Assembly (NCBI RefSeq): GCF_900090105.1
Contig: NZ_FMDM01000002.1
Span: 172,960-236,959, forward strand
DNA: 64,000 bases
Direction of reading: 5' to 3'
Source: Micromonospora humi
GTDB lineage: Bacteria; Actinomycetota; Actinomycetes; Mycobacteriales; Micromonosporaceae
Position numbers and translations under genes: made by a program. Below are positions 8,297 to 15,642 of the stretch, in pieces. The first letter of the stretch is position 1, and every line of letters starts with the position of its first letter. The notes beneath the pieces are model-generated. The model was given only the letters and a program-made list of their open reading frames with translations. It did not search any database and was not told the DNA's origin.

Positions 8297-8944
8297 CTAC
8301 CGCGAGGGCGGGTAGAGCCCGTCGAGCAGCCGGTGCACGAACGCGCGGAACTCCCGCCGCTCGCGGGCCGCCGAGCCGGTGCGCGCGGCCAGCGCCACCA
8401 CGTGCCCGTGCACCGCCCAGACCAGGCTGCGCACGGTGACGTGCGGCGCCGGCTCGACGAGCGCCCCGGCGTCGGCGGCGGCGGCGAGCAGCCCCTCGAC
8501 CAGCGCGTACAGCGGGGCGGCGTACCGCTGGTCCAGTTCGGCGTGGCGCTGCGGCTCCAACCAGCGGCGCAGCCACAGCGCGGTGGTCTCCGGCCGGTCC
8601 TCCAGGAAGTCGACGAACACGTCGACCAGGTCGTGCAGGGCGCGCAGCGCGTCGGCCGGCCCGGCCGCCAGGGCGGCGCGCGCGCGTTCCCCGGCGGCCT
8701 CCAGGGCCTGCCGTTCGGCGCTGAACACCCGGGCGAAACAGGCGTCGTAGAGCTGCGCCTTGGCGCCGGTGTGGTGCGCGACGGTCGCCACGTCCACGCC
8801 GGCCGCGGCGGCGACGTCCCGCACGCTCACCGCGTCGAAGCCCCGCTCGGCGAAGAGCGCGGTGGCGGCGGCGAGCACCAGGTCGCGGGTCGGTCGCTGG
8901 TCGTCGCGGCGGGGCCGACCCGGTCGGCGGCGGGGCATGGTCAT
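8297..8944 (-). CDS. TetR-family transcriptional repressor
   Basis: 215 residues. The basic N-terminus (MTMPRRRPGRPRRD) leads into a TetR helix-turn-helix (FAERGFDAVSVRDVAAAAGV at about 32-51, then VATVAHHTGAKAQLY). The rest is a helical ligand-binding domain. The ATG was chosen by AGGGGG about 11 nt upstream. The gene diverges from an MFS transporter gene across a palindrome that recurs before the FMO operon, so it most likely represses its own gene, the transporter and the oxidative operon. Confidence 0.92.
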   Translation of the reverse strand: MTMPRRRPGRPRRDDQRPTRDLVLAAATALFAERGFDAVSVRDVAAAAGVDVATVAHHTGAKAQLYDACFARVFSAERQALEAAGERARAALAAGPADALRALHDLVDVFVDFLEDRPETTALWLRRWLEPQRHAELDQRYAAPLYALVEGLLAAAADAGALVEPAPHVTVRSLVWAVHGHVVALAARTGSAARERREFRAFVHRLLDGLYPPSR

Positions 8945-8961
8945 CCGGCCATTGTTCCCCC

Positions 8962-8983
8962 TACAATCCAGCAACCGTTGGAT
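8962..8983 (+). promoter_or_regulatory. TetR-type operator, copy 2, with -10 of the MFS gene
   Basis: The 18-bp site ATCCAGCAACCGTTGGAT occupies the tetR-MFS divergent gap. The -10 hexamer TACAAT of the rightward promoter runs into its left arm, so a bound repressor would block initiation. No convincing -35 is seen. The site matches the one in front of the FMO operon at 14 of 18 positions, including all ten outer-arm bases. Confidence 0.72.
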
Positions 8984-8993
8984 TGGAGTGGCG

Positions 8994-10337
8994 ATGACCG
9001 CTGTGGCGCCGCGACGCGAGGCCGTCGCCCTGCCGCGTGGCCCGCTGGTCGGGTTCGCCGCCGGCTCGCTGGGCATGGGCGTCTGGGTCACCGTGCCCGG
9101 CCTGCTGCTGCTCTACTTCCTCACCGACGTGCTCGCCGTCGCGCCGTGGCTGGCCGGGCTGACCCTGCTGCTGCCGAAGGTCGCCGACGTGCTGCTGCAC
9201 CCGTGGATCGGGCACCGCTGCGACGTCGAGCAGGCCCGCCGGGGCCACCGGCGGCGGCTGCTGCTTGCCGGCTGCGCGTTGCCGCCGGCGTTCGCCGCGT
9301 TGTTCGCGGTGCCCGGCGGCCTGACCGGGGCGGGCGCGGCGGCCTGGGTGGCGGTGTTCTTCGTGGCCGGCAACCTGTTGTTCGCCGCCTACCAGGTGCC
9401 CTACCTGGCGACGCCGGCGGACCTGCGGATCGGCTACCACGAGCGGACCCGGCTGATGGCCTTCCGGATGGTGGTGCTGACCCTCGGCATCCTGGTCTCC
9501 GGGCTGCTCGCGCCGCTGCTGGCCGGCGGCGACGACGCCACCCGGGCCGGCTACCTGCGGATGGCGGTGCTGCTGGCCGCCGGGATGCTCGCCGCGATGG
9601 CGGTCGGGGTGGCCGGAATCGGCCGGCTGCGCCGCGCGGCGCCCGCCCCGGCGGCCGGGCACGGTGCGGGCGGGTGGCGGGCGCTGGCGGCGAGCCTGCG
9701 CGACCGGCAGTTCCGCCGCCTCGCCGGGGCGTACCTGGCCATGTCGACCACCACTCACCTGGTGCTGGCCGGGGTGCCCTACTACGCCGAGTACGAGCTG
9801 GGCCGCGCCGGGCTGACCACGGTGCTGGTCGCCGCGTTCGTCGCCCCGGCGCTGCTGGTCACCCCCGGGTGGCTGGTGCTGGCCCGGCGCGTCGGCAAGC
9901 AGCGGGCCCTGCTCGGCGCGCAGGCCGCGTTCGCCGCCGGGTCGCTGGTGCTGGCGATCGGCCGGCCGGCCGGGCTGCCGGTGCTGGTCGCCGCGGTGGC
10001 GGTGCTCGGCGTGGCGTTCGCCGGCATGCAGCTGCTGCCGTTCTCGATGCTGCCCGACGTGATCCGCGCCGCCGGCGCGCCACGGGCCGGCACCTACACC
10101 GGGGTGTGGACCGCCACCGAGGCCACCGGCGCCGCGCTGGGCCCCTACGCGTACGCGTTGTGTCTGGCCGCCGGCGGGTTCGTGGCGTCGGGCGCCGGGC
10201 AGACGGTGGTGCAGTCGCCGGGCGCCCTCGCGGCGCTGCGCTACGGCTTCGGCCTGCTGCCGGCCGCCGTGATGGTGCTCGCGCTGCTGGTGCAGCGCCG
10301 CTACACCCTGGACGGCGCCGCCCGCGACGAGCACTAG
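8994..10337 (+). CDS. MFS transporter, GPH/MFS_2-like
   Basis: 447 residues, about 12 hydrophobic helices. The segment LLPKVADVLLHPWIGHRCD after the second helix corresponds to the cytoplasmic loop of the glycoside-pentoside-hexuronide group, where a P-x-D-x3-D-P/H-W motif is usual. The second half repeats a loop with P-D-V (FSMLPDVIRAAG). Members are cation symporters for sugars or related solutes, or exporters. It probably belongs to the TetR regulon, so it may move the substrate or product of the FMO operon; this is inference. It starts at the ATG behind GGAG. Confidence 0.85.
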   Translation: MTAVAPRREAVALPRGPLVGFAAGSLGMGVWVTVPGLLLLYFLTDVLAVAPWLAGLTLLLPKVADVLLHPWIGHRCDVEQARRGHRRRLLLAGCALPPAFAALFAVPGGLTGAGAAAWVAVFFVAGNLLFAAYQVPYLATPADLRIGYHERTRLMAFRMVVLTLGILVSGLLAPLLAGGDDATRAGYLRMAVLLAAGMLAAMAVGVAGIGRLRRAAPAPAAGHGAGGWRALAASLRDRQFRRLAGAYLAMSTTTHLVLAGVPYYAEYELGRAGLTTVLVAAFVAPALLVTPGWLVLARRVGKQRALLGAQAAFAAGSLVLAIGRPAGLPVLVAAVAVLGVAFAGMQLLPFSMLPDVIRAAGAPRAGTYTGVWTATEATGAALGPYAYALCLAAGGFVASGAGQTVVQSPGALAALRYGFGLLPAAVMVLALLVQRRYTLDGAARDEH

Positions 10338-10349
10338 ACTTCGCCCCCG

Positions 10350-11501
10350 ATGGACGCCGAGCCCGCCACCGAGACCCGCCCCTGCGCCCACTGTGGCCGG
10401 GAGGTGCCGCAGCGCGCCGGCGCCGGCCGCCCGTTCCGCTACTGCCGGGACAACGACGGCGCCTGCCAGCGGGCCGCCCGCAACTCGCGGATGCGCCACC
10501 GCAACTCCCCCGGCCTGCCCGGGCAGGTGGCGCGGACCTGGGAGGCGGTGGACCGGCTCGACCAGGTGGTGGAGACGCTCACCGAGGCGCTGCACGCCGA
10601 GCTGTCCCCGGCCGGTGTGGAACGACAGCTCGCCGAGCTGCGCGCCGAGACGGCCGCGCAGGTCGCCGCCGCGCACGCCGAGCGCGACGAGGCCCGCCGC
10701 GACGCCGAGGACGCCGCCGCCGCGGCCGCCCGCGACCGGCACGCAACCCGCGCCGCGCTGGCCGAGCGCGACACCGCCGGTCAGCGGGCCGAGCGGGCGC
10801 ACGCGGCGGCCGCCACAGCCGCCGAACGGGCCGCCGCCGCCGAGACCACCCGCGACGCCGCCCGTGCCGAGGCGGGCGCCGCCCAGGCGTTGCGGGTGCA
10901 GGCCGAACGTGACCGCGACGCCGCGCGCGTCGAGCTGCGCGCCGTGCGCGCCGAACGCGACGCCGAGCGGCAGCGGGTCGCCGAGTTGACCGCCGAACGC
11001 GACGCCGCGCGCGCCGACGCCGAACGCGCCACCCGCTCCGCCGCCGAGGCCTTGGACCGGGCGCACCGCCTGCGCGCCGAGGCCGACGAGGCCCGCGCCG
11101 ACGCGCAGGCCGCCCGGGCGCAGGCCGCCGAGGACCGCCGCGCGGCGCAGGCCGCCGCCGAACACTCCGCCGCCGAGGCCGCCGCCGCCCGGCAGGCCGC
11201 CGCGGAGCGTGACCGCGCCGAGGCCGCCCGCGTCGACGCGGTGGCGGCGGCCGACGCGGCCCGCGCCGAGGCAACCGAGGCGGTGGCGGCCCGGGCCGCC
11301 GAGCGGGAGGCGTTGCGCGGCGAGCTGGCCGAGGCCCGGCGTGCCGCCGCCGCGGCGCAGGCGCGCGGGAGCGACCTGGCGGCGCGCCTGGCCGCCGCCG
11401 AGACCGACCGGGATGCCGCGACGCGCCGCGCCGGGCAGCTCGCCGACCAGGTCAGCGACCTGGCGGGCGCGTTGGCGTCGCTCGGGTCGCGCGCCGGCTG
11501 A
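10350..11501 (+). CDS. Zinc-knuckle plus long coiled-coil protein of unknown function
   Basis: 383 residues. The N-terminus has a putative zinc-binding cluster C12-x2-C15 with C33 and C42 (CAHCGREV and YCRDNDGAC). After a basic stretch (ARNSRMRHRNS), nearly everything from about residue 75 to the end is charged, alanine-rich coiled coil with recurring ERDAAR-type heptads. It begins 12 bp after the transporter stop and may be co-transcribed. The look is of a structural or DNA-associated scaffold, but no family function is recognised. Confidence 0.75.
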   Translation: MDAEPATETRPCAHCGREVPQRAGAGRPFRYCRDNDGACQRAARNSRMRHRNSPGLPGQVARTWEAVDRLDQVVETLTEALHAELSPAGVERQLAELRAETAAQVAAAHAERDEARRDAEDAAAAAARDRHATRAALAERDTAGQRAERAHAAAATAAERAAAAETTRDAARAEAGAAQALRVQAERDRDAARVELRAVRAERDAERQRVAELTAERDAARADAERATRSAAEALDRAHRLRAEADEARADAQAARAQAAEDRRAAQAAAEHSAAEAAAARQAAAERDRAEAARVDAVAAADAARAEATEAVAARAAEREALRGELAEARRAAAAAQARGSDLAARLAAAETDRDAATRRAGQLADQVSDLAGALASLGSRAG

Positions 11502-11560
11502 GCGGCCACGGACCGGGACGGGGCAGCGCGACGTCGGCGTGCCGGGCGAGGATCGACGGC

Positions 11561-12148
11561 ATGGGAAAGACGTACGAGCGCATCGACGGCCGGCTGCGGG
11601 AGTTCATCGAGGCGCAGCCGATGTTCTTCGTGGCCACCGCCCCGCTTGCCGGCGACGGCACGGTCAACCTGTCCCCCAAGGGCCTGCGGGGCACGCTGGC
11701 GGTGCTCGACGAGCACACCGTGGCCTACCTCGACTTCGCCGGCAGCAACGCCGAGACCATCGCCCACCTGCGGGAGAACGGCCGGGTCACGCTGATGTGG
11801 TGCGCGTTCGACGGCCCGCCGAACATCGTGCGGGTGCACGGGCGCGGTGAGCCGGTGTTCCGCGACGATCCGCGCTGGCCCGACCTGCTGCGACACTTCG
11901 ACGTCGACCCGACGCCGCACGGGTTGCGGGCGGTGATCGTGGTGCGCGCCCAGCTGGTCCGCGACACCTGCGGCTACGCGGTGCCGCTGATGAGCTACGA
12001 CGCCGATCGCGACCTGCACGGGCGTCGTTTCGCCCGGGAGGACGACACGTCGCTGTCGGCCTACTTCGCCGGCAAGGAGCACGTCGCGCGCAGCATCGAC
12101 GGGCTGCCCGGCCTGCCGTTGCCGCTGCCTCCCACGCCGGCGCGCTGA
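11561..12148 (+). CDS. Pyridoxamine 5'-phosphate oxidase-family (FMN-binding split-barrel) protein
   Basis: 195 residues. It starts with a helix then FFVATAPLAGDGTVNLSPKG and later VTLMWCAFDGPPNIVRVHGRGEPV, the two segments that form the split-barrel FMN or F420 pocket in this superfamily. A proline-rich tail ends the protein. Homologues include flavin reductases and general stress proteins; the actual substrate is not evident. It converges on the peptide transporter gene with only 9 bp between the stops. Confidence 0.82.
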   Translation: MGKTYERIDGRLREFIEAQPMFFVATAPLAGDGTVNLSPKGLRGTLAVLDEHTVAYLDFAGSNAETIAHLRENGRVTLMWCAFDGPPNIVRVHGRGEPVFRDDPRWPDLLRHFDVDPTPHGLRAVIVVRAQLVRDTCGYAVPLMSYDADRDLHGRRFAREDDTSLSAYFAGKEHVARSIDGLPGLPLPLPPTPAR

Positions 12149-12157
12149 GCCCACCGG

Positions 12158-13639
12158 TCAGTGGATGCCGGCCATCAGGCCGCGGATCTGGCGGGTGAAC
12201 ATCACCGCCGCCAGGCCCAGCACCACCGACGCCAGCCCGAAGGTGAGGAAATAGGTCGACTGCGACCAGCTCTGCGCCAGCCGGGCCACCTGGCCACCGA
12301 TCGCGTCGCCGACGGCGGTGGCGAGGAACCACAGGCCGAGCATCTGGCTGGCGTACTTCACCGGGGCGAGTTTCGTGGTGGCGGACAGGCCCACCGGGCT
12401 CAGCGACAGCTCGCCGGCGACCTGGATCGCGTAGACCGCGACGAGCCACCACGGTGAGACCAGGTCGCCGCCGACGGCGGCGCGCGCCGCGGCGGCCATC
12501 AGCACGAACGACAGGCCGTTGAGCACCAGGCCGACGGCGAACTTCGTCGGCGTGGACACCCGGTGGCCGAGTTTGAGCCACAGCCACGCGGCCAGCGGCG
12601 CGCCGATGATGATCAGGATCGGGTTGACCGACTGCAGCCAGGACGCCGGGAAGGTGAACCCGCCCACGTTCCGGTCGGTGCGGTCGGCGGCGAAGATGTT
12701 CAGCACCGACCCGGCCTGGTCGTAGATCAGCCAGAACGCGGCGGCGAAGACGAACAACCACACGTACGCCTTCATCCGGCTGCGTTCGGTGTCGCTGATC
12801 TCCCGGTCGGTGAGGATCCGCGTGAAGTAGCCGACGGTCACCAGCACGGTGAGCACGGCGAGCAGGTTGACCACCGTGTCGACGGTGAACCAGCCGGCCA
12901 CCAGGAGCACGAGCAGCGCCAGCAGCAGCACGCCGACGGCGATGCCGGCGCGGGTCAACGCCCGGCGGCGGTCGGCGCCCAGCAGCGGGTCGGCCGGGCG
13001 GGCGCCGGCGTCGCCGAGGTTGCGCCGCCCGGCCACGTACTGCAGCACGCCGAAGGTCATGCCGACGGCGGCCGCGCCGAACCCCAGATGCCAGTTGATC
13101 TTCTCGCCGAGGAAGCCGGTGATCAGCGGGGCGATGAACGCGCCCAGGTTGATGCCCATGTAGAAGATGGAGAACCCGGCGTCGCGGCGCGGCGAGTCCC
13201 GCTCGTACAGGTCGCCGACCATGGTGGAGATGTTGGGTTTGAGCAGGCCGGTGCCGAGCACGATCAGCGTCATGCCGGCGAACACGCTCCACCCGGTGGG
13301 GATCGCCATCACGTAGTGCCCGGCGGCGATGACCACGCCGCCCCACAGCACGCTGCGCCGCGCCCCGATCAGCCGGTCGGCGACCCAGCCGCCGGGCAGC
13401 GCCATCAGGTAGACCATGGCGTTGTAGGTGCCGTAGACGGCGTTGGCGGTGGACTCGCCGATGCCGAGGCCGCCGTCGGCGACCGCCGCGGTCAGGTACA
13501 GCACCAGGATGGCCCGCATGCCGTAGAAGCTGAACCGCTCCCACATCTCGGTGAGGAAGAGGGTGGACAGCGCCCGCGGGTGACCGAAGAACGTCTTCCC
13601 TGCGGGCGGTCGGGCCCCGACCGGCGCGTCACTGCTCAT
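12158..13639 (-). CDS. POT/PTR2-family proton-dependent oligopeptide transporter
   Basis: 493 residues with 12-14 transmembrane helices. Family signatures are EMWERFSFYGMRAIL in the first helix (the ExxERFxYY motif) and FYMGINLGAFIAPLI, the PTR2 signature, in the fifth. POT proteins import di- and tripeptides with protons. The ATG giving MSSDAPVG was preferred over longer forms that lack a ribosome-binding site. It diverges from rbpA across a 197-bp gap. Confidence 0.92.
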   Translation of the reverse strand: MSSDAPVGARPPAGKTFFGHPRALSTLFLTEMWERFSFYGMRAILVLYLTAAVADGGLGIGESTANAVYGTYNAMVYLMALPGGWVADRLIGARRSVLWGGVVIAAGHYVMAIPTGWSVFAGMTLIVLGTGLLKPNISTMVGDLYERDSPRRDAGFSIFYMGINLGAFIAPLITGFLGEKINWHLGFGAAAVGMTFGVLQYVAGRRNLGDAGARPADPLLGADRRRALTRAGIAVGVLLLALLVLLVAGWFTVDTVVNLLAVLTVLVTVGYFTRILTDREISDTERSRMKAYVWLFVFAAAFWLIYDQAGSVLNIFAADRTDRNVGGFTFPASWLQSVNPILIIIGAPLAAWLWLKLGHRVSTPTKFAVGLVLNGLSFVLMAAAARAAVGGDLVSPWWLVAVYAIQVAGELSLSPVGLSATTKLAPVKYASQMLGLWFLATAVGDAIGGQVARLAQSWSQSTYFLTFGLASVVLGLAAVMFTRQIRGLMAGIH

Positions 13640-13769
13640 CGTCACCTCCGGCACGCGTGGTGGGTAACATCCCCGGTGACGGGCGAAACACTCCACCGAT
13701 TCGGTCGGCTGTCGCGGCCGGTTACCCTTGAGCTTCCCGACCCGCGTACGGCCCGGCCGGCGTGGGTGG

Positions 13770-13796
13770 GGAATGGGCGGACGGTGACCGGCCGTT
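13770..13796 (+). promoter_or_regulatory. SigR-type promoter of rbpA
   Basis: GGAAT and GTT are separated by 19 bp, about 40 bp before the rbpA ATG. This matches the GGAAT-N18/19-GTT consensus of SigR (SigH) thiol-stress sigma factors. In Streptomyces rbpA is an established SigR target, which supports the call. Confidence 0.65.
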
Positions 13797-13836
13797 ACAC
13801 CTGAGGACCAGCACCACGAACGAGGGGAAGTCGATC

Positions 13837-14178
13837 ATGGGCGAGCGTATGCTGCGCGGTAGCCGGCTGGGCGCGGTCAGCTACGAATCCGACCGCAACA
13901 CGGAGCTCGCGCCGCGTCAGACCCGCGAGTACCTGTGCGCCAAGGGCCACCAGTTCGAGGTGCCGTTCGCCGTCGACGCCGAGGTCCCCACGACCTGGGA
14001 GTGCAAGTTCGACGGCAGCGTCGCCCGGCTGGTCGACGGCAGCGAGCCGGAGCAGAAGAAGGCCAAGCCGCCGCGCACCCACTGGGACATGCTGCTGGAG
14101 CGGCGTTCGATCGCCGAGCTGGAGGACATCCTCGCCGAGCGGCTGCAGGAGGTCCGCACCCGCCGCGGTCGCGCCTGA
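13837..14178 (+). CDS. rbpA: RNA polymerase-binding protein RbpA
   Basis: 113 residues, the usual length. RbpA is an actinobacterial essential or near-essential factor that binds the beta subunit and group-1 sigma factors and stabilises open complexes. The sequence shows the N-terminal MLRGSRLGAVSYESDRN tail, a zinc-ribbon-like core (C34, C57: YLCAKGHQF and TWECKFDG), the basic linker and the C-terminal sigma-interaction domain THWDMLLERRSIAELEDILAE. The second cysteine of each pair is replaced, as in many RbpA proteins. The start is the ATG behind GAGGGGA. A strong hairpin terminator follows. Confidence 0.97.
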   Translation: MGERMLRGSRLGAVSYESDRNTELAPRQTREYLCAKGHQFEVPFAVDAEVPTTWECKFDGSVARLVDGSEPEQKKAKPPRTHWDMLLERRSIAELEDILAERLQEVRTRRGRA

Positions 14179-14191
14179 GCACCTGATGCGT

Positions 14192-14226
14192 CGAAGCGCC
14201 CCCTGGATCATCCCGGGGGCGCTTCG
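14192..14226. terminator. Hairpin terminator after rbpA
   Basis: A perfect 12-bp stem (CGAAGCGCCCCC/GGGGGCGCTTCG) with an 11-nt loop lies 14 bp past the rbpA stop and before the convergent fxsA stop, so it can serve both strands. Confidence 0.8.
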
Positions 14227-14247
14227 TCACGTCTGGGCGGTTCCGCC

Positions 14248-14787
14248 TCAGCGGTCCACGATCTCCCCTTCGATCGCCGGGCCGGGCTGCTGCTGCGGCC
14301 CGGCCGGCGGCTGCACGGTGTTGGTGGGGGTGGTGGGGGTGGTGGGCGCCGGTTGCGGCGCGCCGGGATAGACCCGCACCCGGCGCGGACCGAACAGGTC
14401 ACCGGCGACCATCGACGACACCCGCCGCTCGGTGGCCCGGCGCACCCCGCCGCCAGCGAGGCGGCGCAGCGGCGGCACCAGCAGCAGCAGGCCCACCACA
14501 CCGCTGACCAGGCCGGGCAGCGCCAGCAGCAGCGCACCGGCCAACCCGACCAGACCGTCGGTGACCTGCGCACCCGGCGGCTGGCCGGCCTGCGCGGCGG
14601 CCCGGAACCCGCGCCACGCCCGCATCCCCTCGCGGCGCAGCAGCACCAGCCCCAGCAGCGACGCGGCGAACACCAGCAGCAGCGCCGCGCCGAACCCGAC
14701 GGCCCGCCCGACCAGCACGAAAACGGCCAGCTCCAGCAGCGTCAACAGCAGCAGAGCCGGTGGTACGAATCTGAGTCCTCGGCGCAT
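14248..14787 (-). CDS. fxsA: FxsA-family membrane protein
   Basis: 179 residues. Helices in the first 60 and at 80-105 match the FxsA family (PALLLLTLLELAVFVLVGRAVG, then GLVLLRREGMRAW). E. coli FxsA overproduction relieves phage T7 exclusion by F plasmid; its role in actinobacteria is unknown. The proline/threonine/glutamine-rich C-terminal tail is cytoplasmic and low-complexity. An alternative start 42 bp upstream is possible; the chosen ATG begins MRRGLRFVPP directly before the first helix. Not related to the FxSxx RiPP names used elsewhere. Confidence 0.82.
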   Translation of the reverse strand: MRRGLRFVPPALLLLTLLELAVFVLVGRAVGFGAALLLVFAASLLGLVLLRREGMRAWRGFRAAAQAGQPPGAQVTDGLVGLAGALLLALPGLVSGVVGLLLLVPPLRRLAGGGVRRATERRVSSMVAGDLFGPRRVRVYPGAPQPAPTTPTTPTNTVQPPAGPQQQPGPAIEGEIVDR

Positions 14788-14842
14788 CTCACCCCATCCG
14801 CCCGGTGTGTCCTCACGCCCCTCCAGCATGACACGACCGCGC

Positions 14843-15619
14843 TCACGGCCACCGGGCCAACGCCCGCGGCCGACCCCGCACCGCCGCCCGGCGGTCCCGC
14901 ACCCCCCACCGGGTGACCCGCCACAGCGCCTCCGCCACGATCAGCGGGCTCATCTTGCTGTCACCGTGCTCCCGTTCGGCGAACGTGATCGGCACCTCGA
15001 CGATGCGCACCCCGGCCCGGTGCGCCAACCGCGACAGCTCCACCTGGAACGCGTAGCCCTGCGACCGCACCGAACCCAGGTCGATGGCGTCCAACGCCGC
15101 CGACCGGTACACCCGGTAGCCGCCGGTGGCGTCGCTGACCGGCATGCCCAACGCCACCCGCGCGTACAGGTTGCCCACCCGCGACAGCAGCAGCCGCCGC
15201 CACGGCCAGTTCAGCACCCGCGCGCCGCGCGTCCACCGCGAGCCGATCACCACGTCGGCGTCGCGGGCGGCGTGCAGCAGCGCCGGCAGGTCCTCCGGGG
15301 CGTGCGAACCGTCGGCGTCCATCTCCACCACCGCGTCGTAGCCGCGCTCACGCGCCCACGCGAACCCGGCCAGGTACGCCGCGCCCAGGCCGTCCTTGCC
15401 CGGGCGGTGCAGCACGTGCACCTGCGTGTCGACGCCGGCCAGCGCGTCGGCGATGCCGCCGGTGCCGTCGGGGCTGTTGTCGTCGGCGACGAGCACGTCC
15501 ACCGCGGGCGCCGCGGCGCGGACCCGGGCCACGACGTGGCGCACGTTGTCCGCCTCGTTGTAGGTGGGGATGACCACGAGGACCCGCCCCACCCCGGGAT
15601 GGCCGGCTGCCGCACCCAC
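14843..15619 (-). CDS. ppm1: Polyprenol-phosphate mannose synthase (Ppm1-type GT2)
   Basis: 258 residues. A family-2 glycosyltransferase with IPTYNEADN, ADDNSPDGTG and the metal-binding EMDADGSH, closing with the EREHGDSKMS motif of dolichol/polyprenol-phosphate mannosyltransferases. It transfers mannose from GDP-mannose to polyprenol phosphate, the donor for lipoglycan synthesis and protein O-mannosylation. It has no transmembrane helices. The GTG start lies 23 bp after the lnt stop. In mycobacteria Ppm1 and Lnt are fused or interacting (M. tuberculosis Rv2051c), so the linkage fits. Confidence 0.9.
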   Translation of the reverse strand: MGAAAGHPGVGRVLVVIPTYNEADNVRHVVARVRAAAPAVDVLVADDNSPDGTGGIADALAGVDTQVHVLHRPGKDGLGAAYLAGFAWARERGYDAVVEMDADGSHAPEDLPALLHAARDADVVIGSRWTRGARVLNWPWRRLLLSRVGNLYARVALGMPVSDATGGYRVYRSAALDAIDLGSVRSQGYAFQVELSRLAHRAGVRIVEVPITFAEREHGDSKMSPLIVAEALWRVTRWGVRDRRAAVRGRPRALARWP

Positions 15620-15642
15620 CGTCGCACCGCCCTTCCGTCGCC

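Noticed and set aside
8961..11165. 734-codon minus-strand open frame over the MFS and coiled-coil genes
   Set aside because: Typical high-GC shadow frame: low-complexity G/R/H/Q composition and no domain, opposite two convincing genes.
14248..14787. Linking the FxsA membrane protein to the FxSxx RiPP-type locus
   Set aside because: Same letters, unrelated families: this is the phage-exclusion suppressor FxsA, 20 kb away from the peptide locus.
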